Shown: positions 1 to 6,384, counted from the first letter of the stretch. The stretch is DNA of 7,405 bases from Saprospiraceae bacterium (GCA_016787375.1 JAEUUM010000282.1:1-7405); one strand, 5' to 3'. Made by a program: numbers and translations. The notes: generated from the sequence alone by a model not told the origin.

Positions 1-352
1 AAAGACGCATTTCTGTTTCAAAGTTCTTTTGAGATATTAAACCTTCCAAGTATTCGGTCATTGTCCGCTGATTATCAGATTCGAACATTTCTGCTCCTAA
101 TACTAATTTTTGGTTGGAGCTTGTTAACAACTCTTGAGCCATTTTAAGTTGCAACCAATGACAAATCGGATCATTGTGTTGCTCCCCAAAATAAACAATA
201 TCTGACTTGGAAGCATTTTTAACCAGTTCTTTCCAGTCAGAGGCTTTGCCTTGTCCGGTAAAGATTTTGTACATTTCTAAATTTTGGCCATAAACCAAAT
301 TTGTCAAAATGGATAAAATGGTAAAAAGTGCAGTGAGAATCTTTTTTGTCAT
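1..352 (-). CDS. ChaN-like haem-binding family protein (PF04187 type), C-terminus cut by window edge
   Basis: Partial gene: the ATG is at 352 on the minus strand and the reading frame stays open for 117 codons to the window edge. Residues 1-22 form a signal peptide (basic MTKK, a hydrophobic stretch, then VYG before Gln23), so the protein is exported. There is no lipobox Cys, unlike ChaN lipoproteins. The family hallmarks are GEQHND at 56-61 followed by His65 and Gln68, then LGAEMFESDNQ at 85-95 and YLEGLI at 101-106. This is the pattern of the ChaN / 'haem-binding uptake, Tiki superfamily' group (Cofac_haem_bdg). Characterised ChaN binds haem and is thought to act in iron uptake; the precise role of this homologue is inference. 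It is divergent from the cryptochrome gene and has its own promoter candidate at 375-382. The missing C-terminal part would normally be roughly another 150 residues. Confidence 0.8.
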   Translation of the reverse strand, partial: MTKKILTALFTILSILTNLVYGQNLEMYKIFTGQGKASDWKELVKNASKSDIVYFGEQHNDPICHWLQLKMAQELLTSSNQKLVLGAEMFESDNQRTMTEYLEGLISQKNFETEMRL

Positions 353-374
353 TTTGTTTTTTGTAATTCGACAT

Positions 375-382
375 CAAAAGTA
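375..382 (-). promoter_or_regulatory. Bacteroidota -7 element for the ChaN-like gene
   Basis: On the minus strand the octamer TACTTTTG matches the Bacteroidota -7 consensus TAnnTTTG exactly. It lies about 22 bases upstream of the ATG at 352, which would give a short leader. I found no TTG at the usual 17-23 base spacing upstream (one occurs 11 bases away), so only the -7 half is supported. Confidence 0.4.
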
Positions 383-434
383 CAATTTATAAACAATTAT
401 CTTTTTCCATTTGTTGCTTTTCAAAAAATTATTT

Positions 435-1745
435 GTGAATAGAGCAATAGTTTGGTTTCGTCAAGACCTCAGACTTTCAGATAATGAGGCAATTCATGAT
501 GCACTTAAACATGCCGATGAAGTTCTGTATGTTTATGTTTTTGAGGATTTATTTTTGAAAAGCAACGGCCCCCACGGTTTCAGGAGAACCGGGAAACATC
601 GGTTGAAATTTATTATCGAGTCGGTTGAAGATTTGAGATTGAATTTGCGTTCTAAAGGAGCAGACTTGATAATCAGATGCGGTAAAGCACAAGATGAAAT
701 CTTCAAGTTAGCTAAACAGTACAAATCTTCCTGGGTTTTTTGTAATCGCGAACGCACAAGTGACGAAGTAAAAATACAAGATAAACTTGAACAAAATTTG
801 TGGTCTGTTGGTCAGGAGATAAAATATTCCAGAGGAAAAATGCTTTACTATACCCAAGATCTCCCTTTCCCGATCACCCATTCTCCTGATATTTTTACGA
901 ATTACAGAAAAGAAGTAGAGAAGATAACGCCTGTAAGAAAACCAATTCCTGAGGCTGAAAATTATAAATATGCAGCTAAGGATATTGAGTCTGGTGAAAT
1001 TCCTACTTTAGAGGATTATGGTTTCGAGCAAATTCCAAGCATTTCTTACTCTGCATTCCCATTAAAAGGTGGTGAAACAGCGGGACTGGATAGATTGCGT
1101 TATTATCTTTGGGATTCAAGGTTGATTGACACTTACCTTGATACCAGAAATGAGCTTGTTGGTGTGGATTACAGCTCAAAGTTTTCACCTTATCTGGCTC
1201 AAGGCTGCCTTTCACCTAAAGTTATTTATCATGAAATCATGAAATATGAACAGTTTTATGGAGGGAATAAATCTACATATTGGTTGTATTTTGAATTGTT
1301 GTGGCGCGATTTCTTCAGGTTAATAGCCAAAAAATATCAAAATGCAATCTTTCAGCCTAATGGTTTAAAAGGTGGTCGGATTAAAGAATTCAAGGAAGAC
1401 CAAAAAAAGATCAAAGACTGGACTCAAGGAACAACCGGACAATCATTTGTAGATGCAAATATGATTGAGCTAAATGCAACAGGTTTCATGTCGAACCGCG
1501 GACGACAAAATGTCGCAAGTTATTTGGTTCATGATTTGAAACAAAACTGGCAAATAGGAGCGGAATATTTTGAATATATGCTCATAGATTATGATGTCTG
1601 CAGCAACTGGGGCAATTGGAATTATCTGGCAGGGGTTGGGAACGACCCACGTGAAAATAGGGTTTTTAACCTTGAAACTCAAGCCCGAAGGTATGATCCG
1701 GAAAACAAATATGTAGATCTTTGGCGAAAGTTTGAAAAGGTTTGA
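435..1745 (+). CDS. DASH-family cryptochrome / single-strand photolyase
   Basis: Flavoprotein of the photolyase/cryptochrome superfamily. DASH members bind FAD plus a folate antenna and use blue light to repair cyclobutane pyrimidine dimers, mainly in single-stranded DNA. From the GTG at 435 the protein is 436 aa, normal for bacterial DASH proteins. The N-terminal antenna domain opens with IVWFRQDLRLSDN (about 4-16). The DASH-type PFPITHSPDIFTNYRK block precedes the FAD domain, which contains KFSPYLAQGCLSP (from 249), WLYFELLWRDFFR (283-295), TGFMSNRGRQNVASYL and DYDVCSNWGNWNYLAGVGND. NRGRQ and GVGNDPR are typical of DASH rather than class I photolyases. Start choice: TTG codons at 411 and 414 are in frame, but GTG 435 gives the usual start directly before the first strand. 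Two normally conserved Arg positions are changed (Ile344, Gln373). A 'cry' or 'phr' symbol would be a guess. Confidence 0.93.
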   Translation: MNRAIVWFRQDLRLSDNEAIHDALKHADEVLYVYVFEDLFLKSNGPHGFRRTGKHRLKFIIESVEDLRLNLRSKGADLIIRCGKAQDEIFKLAKQYKSSWVFCNRERTSDEVKIQDKLEQNLWSVGQEIKYSRGKMLYYTQDLPFPITHSPDIFTNYRKEVEKITPVRKPIPEAENYKYAAKDIESGEIPTLEDYGFEQIPSISYSAFPLKGGETAGLDRLRYYLWDSRLIDTYLDTRNELVGVDYSSKFSPYLAQGCLSPKVIYHEIMKYEQFYGGNKSTYWLYFELLWRDFFRLIAKKYQNAIFQPNGLKGGRIKEFKEDQKKIKDWTQGTTGQSFVDANMIELNATGFMSNRGRQNVASYLVHDLKQNWQIGAEYFEYMLIDYDVCSNWGNWNYLAGVGNDPRENRVFNLETQARRYDPENKYVDLWRKFEKV

Positions 1746-1808
1746 TTTTGCTGATTCAATAAATTCTAAGTTTTATTTCTTGAGTTTGCCAAAGCCTAAT
1801 TAGCATTT

Positions 1809-1837
1809 TTGTGAATAAAACATAAACCATATATTTG
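1809..1837 (+). promoter_or_regulatory. Bacteroidota-type promoter for the PorP/SprF gene
   Basis: TTG at 1809-1811 and TATATTTG at 1830-1837 are separated by 18 bases. Both match the Bacteroidota housekeeping promoter TTG-N(17-23)-TAnnTTTG exactly. Transcription should start near 1844, leaving a leader of about 45 bases before the ATG at 1890. This is the cleanest promoter in the window and implies the gene is transcribed independently of the upstream cryptochrome gene. Confidence 0.7.
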
Positions 1838-1889
1838 CGTTAAATGTCTTTATACTTCAAAGAACAATATTTCATTCTAAACATCATAC

Positions 1890-2924
1890 ATGCGATTTGT
1901 TGCTATTATAATTCTCAGTCTATTAGTTGTTTCTGCAAATAAAGCTCAGGATAGACATTTTTCGCAATTTTATGCCGCACCCATTTACCTGAATCCTGCC
2001 TTAACAGGGAATTATGATGGAGGTTTCAGAATAGGATTAAACTACAGAGATCAGTGGAGAGGAACCCTCGATAATCCATTCGTCACTACCAGCGGATTTG
2101 TAGATTTAAAAATGAAAGCGCCAATAAGCCCATCTCATAAAGATTATGCTGCCATAGGTGCAATATTTTTTTCGGATAAAGTAAGTGCTGTGGATTTTAA
2201 CACAAACAATCTTTCGCTGACAGGTGCTATTCACAAATCACTTGATATAAATAATAGCCAGTACCTTTCACTTGGTTTCCAGTTTGGTATATCCTCCAGG
2301 AACATTAATTATGAAAAACTTGATTTTGCAGATCAGTTCAATGGCATAGATGGATTTACCGAGTTAACAAATGAGGTGTTTCCGACAAATAATTTTTCTT
2401 TTGGTGATCTATCAACGGGTATTCATTATTCTGTTAGGGTAAAAAAGAATTTTACCTTATATGCCGGAGGGGCAATTCACCATTTGCTTCAGCCTAAAAT
2501 TTCATTCTATGAAAGCGATAATGGCGGTACAAGTGTATTGAGCAGGAAATTTACGCTTTATGCAGGTAGTGAAATCCCTGTTAACAATGCGATGAGTATC
2601 ATTCCAAGGGTATTTTTAATGAAACAAGGTGAACACCTTGAATTGACCGGTGGAGCAAATTTCAGAACATTGATCAACGATTATAGTGGAATAGCCATTC
2701 ACTTCGGAGGTTGGCTAAGAACAAACCGTTCAATTGATGGTATTGTAAATCCTGATGCATTTATTGTACTTGCAGGTTTTGAGTACAACCGTATATTATT
2801 CGGATTTTCTTATGATGTGAATTTGGGAAGTCTGTCCAATTCAAGAGGAAGACAAGCCTTTGAATTTTCAATTGGTTATCTGGGTGAACATGACGAGGAA
2901 GGAATAGTTTGCCCTAAATTTTAA
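1890..2924 (+). CDS. PorP/SprF-family type IX secretion system outer-membrane protein
   Basis: 344-aa protein with a signal peptide (hydrophobic residues 3-15, likely cleavage after Ala19 in NKAQD). The mature N-terminus carries the family hallmark QDRHFSQFYAAPIYLNPALTG (short variations of 'QFSQFY..P.YLNPA..G'), followed by GLNYRDQWRG. The rest alternates short beta strands rich in aromatic and glycine residues (FGDLSTGIHYSV, LYAGGAIHHLLQP, IHFGGWLRTN, GFEYNRILFGFSYDVNLG), as expected of an outer-membrane barrel, and ends in CPKF, common in this family. Known members (PorP in Porphyromonas, SprF in Flavobacterium) work in type IX secretion and gliding, often attaching a particular secreted partner to the surface. 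Here no large secreted partner lies next to it, so it may be a stand-alone paralogue; which cargo it serves cannot be read from the window. The length is typical. Confidence 0.93.
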   Translation: MRFVAIIILSLLVVSANKAQDRHFSQFYAAPIYLNPALTGNYDGGFRIGLNYRDQWRGTLDNPFVTTSGFVDLKMKAPISPSHKDYAAIGAIFFSDKVSAVDFNTNNLSLTGAIHKSLDINNSQYLSLGFQFGISSRNINYEKLDFADQFNGIDGFTELTNEVFPTNNFSFGDLSTGIHYSVRVKKNFTLYAGGAIHHLLQPKISFYESDNGGTSVLSRKFTLYAGSEIPVNNAMSIIPRVFLMKQGEHLELTGGANFRTLINDYSGIAIHFGGWLRTNRSIDGIVNPDAFIVLAGFEYNRILFGFSYDVNLGSLSNSRGRQAFEFSIGYLGEHDEEGIVCPKF

Positions 2925-2929
2925 TGGCT

Positions 2930-3529
2930 TTATTTCTTTACACTTGCGTTCAATCCTTCTATCACTTCTTTTGTAATATCCAACTCTTTCAGTCCAAATA
3001 ACACACTTCCGCCGATGTGTTTCGAAAGAATGAACGTGTAACCATGTTCTGCGGCATAAGATTCTAAAAATGTATCGATTTTCTTTTGTAAATCTTTGTT
3101 TAATGTCTCCTCCTCCTTCATCAAGTCTGAAGCTTGTTTGTTTTTGTATGCCTCTAAGTCTTGTTGTTTTTTCATCAGGCTCATTTCAGCAGCTTGAAGT
3201 TCTTTCGGTGACATATTTTGACCTTTAGCCTGATATCCTTGATATTCAATTTGCATAGCTTGTGCACGACTTTGAATTTCCTTTTCAATCTTTTCACCTT
3301 TAGCTGTGAGGCTGGCTTTTATTTTTTGATAATGGGTAAATTTAATCAATACTGTATCCGAAAGTACGTATGCTATTTTTAAGTTTCCAGCTGTTTGGTT
3401 TGTGTTGGAATTTTGAACACCTGAGGTGTCAGAAAGGGAGTTTTTGTTACTATTTTCGGAAGATTGTTTGTCCGCTTTATTACAAGCAAACAATGAGATT
3501 ATTATGAATAACAAAAGTGAATTTTTCAT
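2930..3529 (-). CDS. OmpH/Skp-like periplasmic chaperone, predicted lipoprotein
   Basis: 199-aa protein. Residues 1-16 are a lipoprotein signal (hydrophobic LLLFIIIS, lipobox LFAC with Cys16). A low-complexity linker rich in Ser, Asn and Gln (about 17-47) leads to an OmpH/Skp domain (about 50-199). This starts with KIAYVLSDTVL, runs through a long charged helical section with coiled-coil character, and ends with the closing strand and helix: GYTFILSKHIGG, VLFG, then DITKEVIEGLN. That order is diagnostic for the family. Skp holds unfolded outer-membrane proteins in the periplasm for delivery to the BAM machinery. E. coli Skp is soluble, whereas this one should be anchored to a membrane by its lipid. 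It converges with the PorP/SprF gene with only 5 bp between the stop codons. The HAD gene lies 59 bp upstream on the same strand, so co-transcription is possible although a separate -7 element is present. Confidence 0.87.
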   Translation of the reverse strand: MKNSLLLFIIISLFACNKADKQSSENSNKNSLSDTSGVQNSNTNQTAGNLKIAYVLSDTVLIKFTHYQKIKASLTAKGEKIEKEIQSRAQAMQIEYQGYQAKGQNMSPKELQAAEMSLMKKQQDLEAYKNKQASDLMKEEETLNKDLQKKIDTFLESYAAEHGYTFILSKHIGGSVLFGLKELDITKEVIEGLNASVKK

Positions 3530-3551
3530 GATATTTTAGTTAAATGGAACG

Positions 3552-3559
3552 CAAATGTA
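3552..3559 (-). promoter_or_regulatory. Bacteroidota -7 element for the Skp-like lipoprotein gene
   Basis: On the minus strand TACATTTG matches TAnnTTTG exactly, 22 bases before the ATG at 3529. The nearest upstream TTG is only about 13 bases away, shorter than the usual 17-23, so the -33 half is weak. The site sits in the 59-bp gap after the HAD gene and suggests the lipoprotein gene can be transcribed alone. Confidence 0.4.
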
Positions 3560-3588
3560 GTAATATTTTATACAAATTCGCTCCTGTA

Positions 3589-4005
3589 TCATTCAAAAAC
3601 CTGAATGCTTGATATCTGTTCCACAAGATTCGTGAAACGACCTGTGTATCGTGTTGCCCGTACAATGTGGTTGTCAATCCAATGGTAATTTCCTCCGCGA
3701 GGTTTGCCCATTAACAATCCATGATATTTAAAACCGTGTTTATCCAGCCAATAAATTGTGATTTCACGATGTGCTTCAGTTCTTGACGTAAAGAAAGTTA
3801 TGATGTGACCTTCATCATACCATTGATTAATTTTTTCCAAAGCATCAGGATATAATGCAGCGTCACCCATTCTTTCAGGTTCTTCGTTGGGGATATCATC
3901 GCAAATAGTACCATCAATGTCGATTAGAAAATTTTTAACATTTTCAGGTAATATTGGACTTATTTTATGGCCATTTTCTTCTAGTTCCTGAAGTTTTATT
4001 TCCAT
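3589..4005 (-). CDS. HAD-superfamily phosphatase-like protein (group often mislabelled phosphoheptose isomerase)
   Basis: 138-aa cytoplasmic protein with the core HAD motifs in order. Motif I is Asp29-x-Asp31-Gly-Thr (LIDIDGTICDD), with the nucleophile and general acid/base. Motif II is Thr73-Ser74-Arg in ITFFTSR, motif III is Lys101 in MGKPRGG, and motif IV is a single Asp111 in YHWIDN. The insert between motifs I and II is short, with no large cap, so the substrate may be a macromolecule or a sugar phosphate; which one is unknown. From memory, near-identical Bacteroidota proteins are sometimes annotated 'phosphoheptose isomerase', but nothing here resembles the SIS-fold GmhA isomerase. It resembles short HAD proteins placed with capsule or LPS sugar genes, which is only a hint because no sugar genes are visible. 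The start is the ATG at 4005. The region before it carries a promoter candidate shared back-to-back with the transporter operon. Confidence 0.85.
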   Translation of the reverse strand: MEIKLQELEENGHKISPILPENVKNFLIDIDGTICDDIPNEEPERMGDAALYPDALEKINQWYDEGHIITFFTSRTEAHREITIYWLDKHGFKYHGLLMGKPRGGNYHWIDNHIVRATRYTGRFTNLVEQISSIQVFE

Positions 4006-4045
4006 GATTTTATTTTAGTAATCAACGATTCTTAATCTCTTCTGG

Positions 4046-4078
4046 CAAAGTTCTTTAAATTTATTTAAATTTTGGCAA
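4046..4078 (-). promoter_or_regulatory. Candidate promoter for the HAD gene
   Basis: On the minus strand, TTG (complement of 4076-4078) is followed after 22 bases by GAACTTTG (complement of 4046-4053). This matches TAnnTTTG except for the first base. Transcription would start near 4039, about 35 bases before the ATG at 4005. The spacer contains two tandem 10-bp AT repeats. Confidence 0.35.
4054..4073. repeat. Two tandem 10-bp direct repeats in a promoter spacer
   Basis: TTTAAATTTA and TTTAAATTTT lie head to tail and match at 9 of 10 positions. The 10-bp period is close to one helical turn and they fill the spacer of the HAD promoter candidate. They could be a regulator site, or just chance in very AT-rich DNA. 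Confidence 0.3.
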
Positions 4079-4111
4079 TTGGTCAGTTACTTTAAAATTA
4101 AATTAACTTTG
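4079..4111 (+). promoter_or_regulatory. Candidate promoter for the export operon
   Basis: TTG at 4079-4081 and TAACTTTG at 4104-4111 are 22 bases apart, fitting the Bacteroidota consensus exactly within the allowed spacing. Transcription would start near 4118 and give an unusually long leader of about 170 bases before the ATG at 4287. No better match lies closer to the gene. Confidence 0.5.
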
Positions 4112-4286
4112 AATTCAATTTATTGTACTGAAATGTTTAAAATTTCACGAATATCAGCAGAAAAATTGTATTTGTAAAAATCATGATTTACCATATTAAA
4201 AGTAAATGAATAATTATTTAATTACTTGTTATATAATTAATTACACATGCTAAAAATTCGGTATGATTGTTGCATGACTTCCTTTG

Positions 4287-6353
4287 ATGATTTGGCAAAT
4301 ATTCAAACACCTTAAGTTCCCTGTCTTTCGACAAAGAGAACATTCCAATTGTGGCGTTGAGTCACTTAGGATGGTGCTTGCATATCATAAACTTCCGCAT
4401 GAAAAATTATTGGTCTCCTCCAAGTTTGAAATGGATGAATTTGGAACCAATTTTCTCGCCATTCAAAATGCTGCTGAGCAACTTGGTTTGGATTGTGTTG
4501 CCGCAAAAGTTAGTCTTAGCGATGTAACCCAATTGCCTCTGCCATTGATTATTCACTGGAATCATGATCACTTTGTGGTAGTTTATGAGATTAAAAGCAA
4601 TATGGTTTTAGTTGGTGATCCTGCAATAGGCCTTGACCAAATTTCGATTCAGGATTTTGCGAAAGCTTGTTTTAATGGTGATAATTTGCAAGTTCCCAAG
4701 GCAAATGTTTTAATATTTGAGAAGTCGAACAATATCCCTAAAGAAGTTAAAACAGTTAGTTCCAAATTTGACAGTGTTGACTATAAACAATCAATAACTG
4801 CAATTATTGGGGCTGTGGCACTTGCCTTTATTTTACTCAATTTTTACAATTTAAACTTTAAAGAGTTTGGAATTGAAATTTTGAATATATTTTCAGTTAC
4901 AGCCATAGCATTATTCGTAATGAGTTTGTGGTTTAACTGGTTTTTCTCTTTGAAATCTGAAACAACTATTAATGAGTTTTGTTTTGACGAAATTCTGAAT
5001 AGTAATGAATCAAAACTTTCAATGAATAATCAGATAATAGAATTCCTTGATGAATATTACTTGAATCAGTTTTTAAAAAGAAACGCAAAATATTTCTGGT
5101 TGTGTACAACTATTTCAATCGGTCTCGGTATTTTAATATTCTTTATTTCACCTTGGTTTGGATTTACGGCAATAACCATATTCTTTTGTTTTTTTTTGGT
5201 TCAATGGTATTATTTTATTTATTCAGAAAACCAGAGAGCACTCAAGCAAGCCGGAACGAGCTCTGTGCAACAGGAACTTTATAACATACTCATCAAATCT
5301 GCAGAGTACCTTAAGGTAGGAAAACCTCATGACAACGAATTAAGCATATTGTCACTAAGTAAAACATCCGGTGATGAGCGCGTGAAAAAACCTGCCTGGT
5401 TATTTAGTTTAATGCTTCTTGGGAGTTTTATTAGTCTGTTTATGCTATACAATTACAGGCAAATAGATTCTTCCCAGTTATTGTGGTTGGCTGTGTCATT
5501 TGTCTTGATAATAATGATGGAAGAGCAAATCATTGGTTATTTATGGAATCATCATAAGTGGTTGAAAGAATCACTATTGAGATCTTCAAAATCAACATCA
5601 ATAAAACAAGTTTACAGACAAATTGATAGAAACGACTTTGTGGCTGATTTACTAATTGAAGATGTATATTTCAAATACCCAAGCGGAAATTTTGATGGAG
5701 AGTTGAAAGGCATCAATGCAGCAATTAATTATAAAAATAAAATTGCAATTGTTGGCCGACAGGGAAGTGGAAAAAGTTCTATTTTTAAGTTGATACTTAA
5801 TAAAATCAATCCAAACAAAGGTGCGATATCTTTTGGTGGCATACCGATGAGTGAAATCGACCCTGATTTTATTCGAGACAGTATAGGTATTTGTTCAGAA
5901 GAAAGTGAATTGCTTGCAGGTTCTGTTGCCTGGAACATCACATTGGAGGAAAAGATAACCAACTCAGGTAGGTTAAAGGAAGTAATAGACGCTACCATGC
6001 TGAACAGGTTTGTGTTAGGTTTGGAAAAAGGTTTAGAAACATACATTGACCCGGGAAGAGAATATATTTCTGATGGCCTTAAACGGAAAATCTTGTTAGC
6101 ACGGCTTTTGTACCAAAATAAAAGTATTTTTCTTATTGATTTGGAGGATCGGTATGTTGACATGATTGAGAATTTAACACTTTATGAGTCTTTGCTTCAA
6201 TATTGCAAGGATAATACAGTCATTTTTTCAACAAATAACATTGAAATGATTGAATTAGCTGACAAGGTTCTTATGTTGGAAAACGGGGAGCAGGTACTTT
6301 TTAGAAATAAGACGGAATTTATTTCGGAGAACAAAGCATTTTTAAAAAAATAA
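4287..6353 (+). CDS. C39-peptidase ABC transporter (PCAT type) with degenerate ATPase domain
   Basis: 688-aa inner-membrane protein with the layout of peptidase-containing ABC exporters, which cut a leader after a double glycine and export the peptide. The C39 domain (about 8-150) keeps oxyanion Gln16, Cys22 in HSNCGVESLRM, His95 in HDHFVVVY and Asp111 in GDPAIG, so it should be an active protease. Six membrane segments follow (about 170-188, 195-220, 268-288, 291-311, 371-388, 398-420). The nucleotide domain (about 452-688) has an intact Walker A (G490 to S497, GRQGSGKS). However, the Q-loop Gln is Glu538, the LSGGQ signature is ISDGL (594-598), the residue after Walker B Asp618 is Leu619 instead of Glu, and the H-switch His is Asn650. 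The total length is only slightly below the usual 700-730. ATG 4287 is preferred over the in-frame TTG at 4284. A HlyD-type partner follows after 31 bp. Confidence 0.9.
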   Translation: MIWQIFKHLKFPVFRQREHSNCGVESLRMVLAYHKLPHEKLLVSSKFEMDEFGTNFLAIQNAAEQLGLDCVAAKVSLSDVTQLPLPLIIHWNHDHFVVVYEIKSNMVLVGDPAIGLDQISIQDFAKACFNGDNLQVPKANVLIFEKSNNIPKEVKTVSSKFDSVDYKQSITAIIGAVALAFILLNFYNLNFKEFGIEILNIFSVTAIALFVMSLWFNWFFSLKSETTINEFCFDEILNSNESKLSMNNQIIEFLDEYYLNQFLKRNAKYFWLCTTISIGLGILIFFISPWFGFTAITIFFCFFLVQWYYFIYSENQRALKQAGTSSVQQELYNILIKSAEYLKVGKPHDNELSILSLSKTSGDERVKKPAWLFSLMLLGSFISLFMLYNYRQIDSSQLLWLAVSFVLIIMMEEQIIGYLWNHHKWLKESLLRSSKSTSIKQVYRQIDRNDFVADLLIEDVYFKYPSGNFDGELKGINAAINYKNKIAIVGRQGSGKSSIFKLILNKINPNKGAISFGGIPMSEIDPDFIRDSIGICSEESELLAGSVAWNITLEEKITNSGRLKEVIDATMLNRFVLGLEKGLETYIDPGREYISDGLKRKILLARLLYQNKSIFLIDLEDRYVDMIENLTLYESLLQYCKDNTVIFSTNNIEMIELADKVLMLENGEQVLFRNKTEFISENKAFLKK

Positions 6354-6384
6354 CGCTGATTAATTTTAAAACAACTAAACTTAA

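Larger units (their letters stand above)
4006..4286. other. AT-rich divergent intergenic region
   Basis: This 281-bp gap separates the minus-strand HAD gene from the plus-strand export operon. It holds two back-to-back promoter candidates whose -33 elements come from one CAATTG at 4076-4081, and a pair of 10-bp direct repeats (TTTAAATTTA at 4054-4063, TTTAAATTTT at 4064-4073). It also contains a long AT-rich leader with a 14-codon mini-ORF (4133-4177). I see no RNA gene, convincing hairpin terminator or double-glycine peptide gene in it. Confidence 0.6.

Noticed and set aside
398..405. TATCTTTT as a -7 element for the cryptochrome gene
   Set aside because: It matches 7 of 8 positions, but the nearest upstream TTG is 34 bases away, well outside the 17-23 spacing.
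411..434. In-frame TTG codons 411/414 as the cryptochrome start
   Set aside because: They add eight residues (MLLFKKLF) that family members normally lack, and GTG 435 directly precedes the first conserved strand. This is not fully excluded.
1746..1808. Terminator after the cryptochrome gene
   Set aside because: CTAAG...CTTGAG and GCCTAATTAGC give only weak, imperfect or loop-less stems, and none forms a convincing hairpin followed by a T-run.
4232..4237. E. coli-like -10 box TATAAT upstream of the transporter
   Set aside because: Bacteroidota housekeeping polymerase uses TAnnTTTG, and no good -35 box is present.
4211..4243. AT-rich inverted repeat (TAATTATTTAATTA / ATATAATTAATTA)
   Set aside because: The arms do not pair well, and the similarity is what low-complexity AT sequence gives by chance.
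4870..5160. VKOR-like redox domain fused to the C39 domain, as seen in some Bacteroidota proteins
   Set aside because: There is no CxxC motif; only isolated Cys residues occur, and the helix pattern with a following nucleotide domain fits an ABC exporter.
5102..5284. 60-codon plus-strand frame inside the transporter
   Set aside because: It is a hydrophobic out-of-frame shadow of the membrane segments with no independent start signal.
5729..6163. 144-codon open frame on the minus strand inside the transporter gene
   Set aside because: It lies antisense within a conserved nucleotide-binding domain, shows no recognisable features, and is best explained as a shadow.
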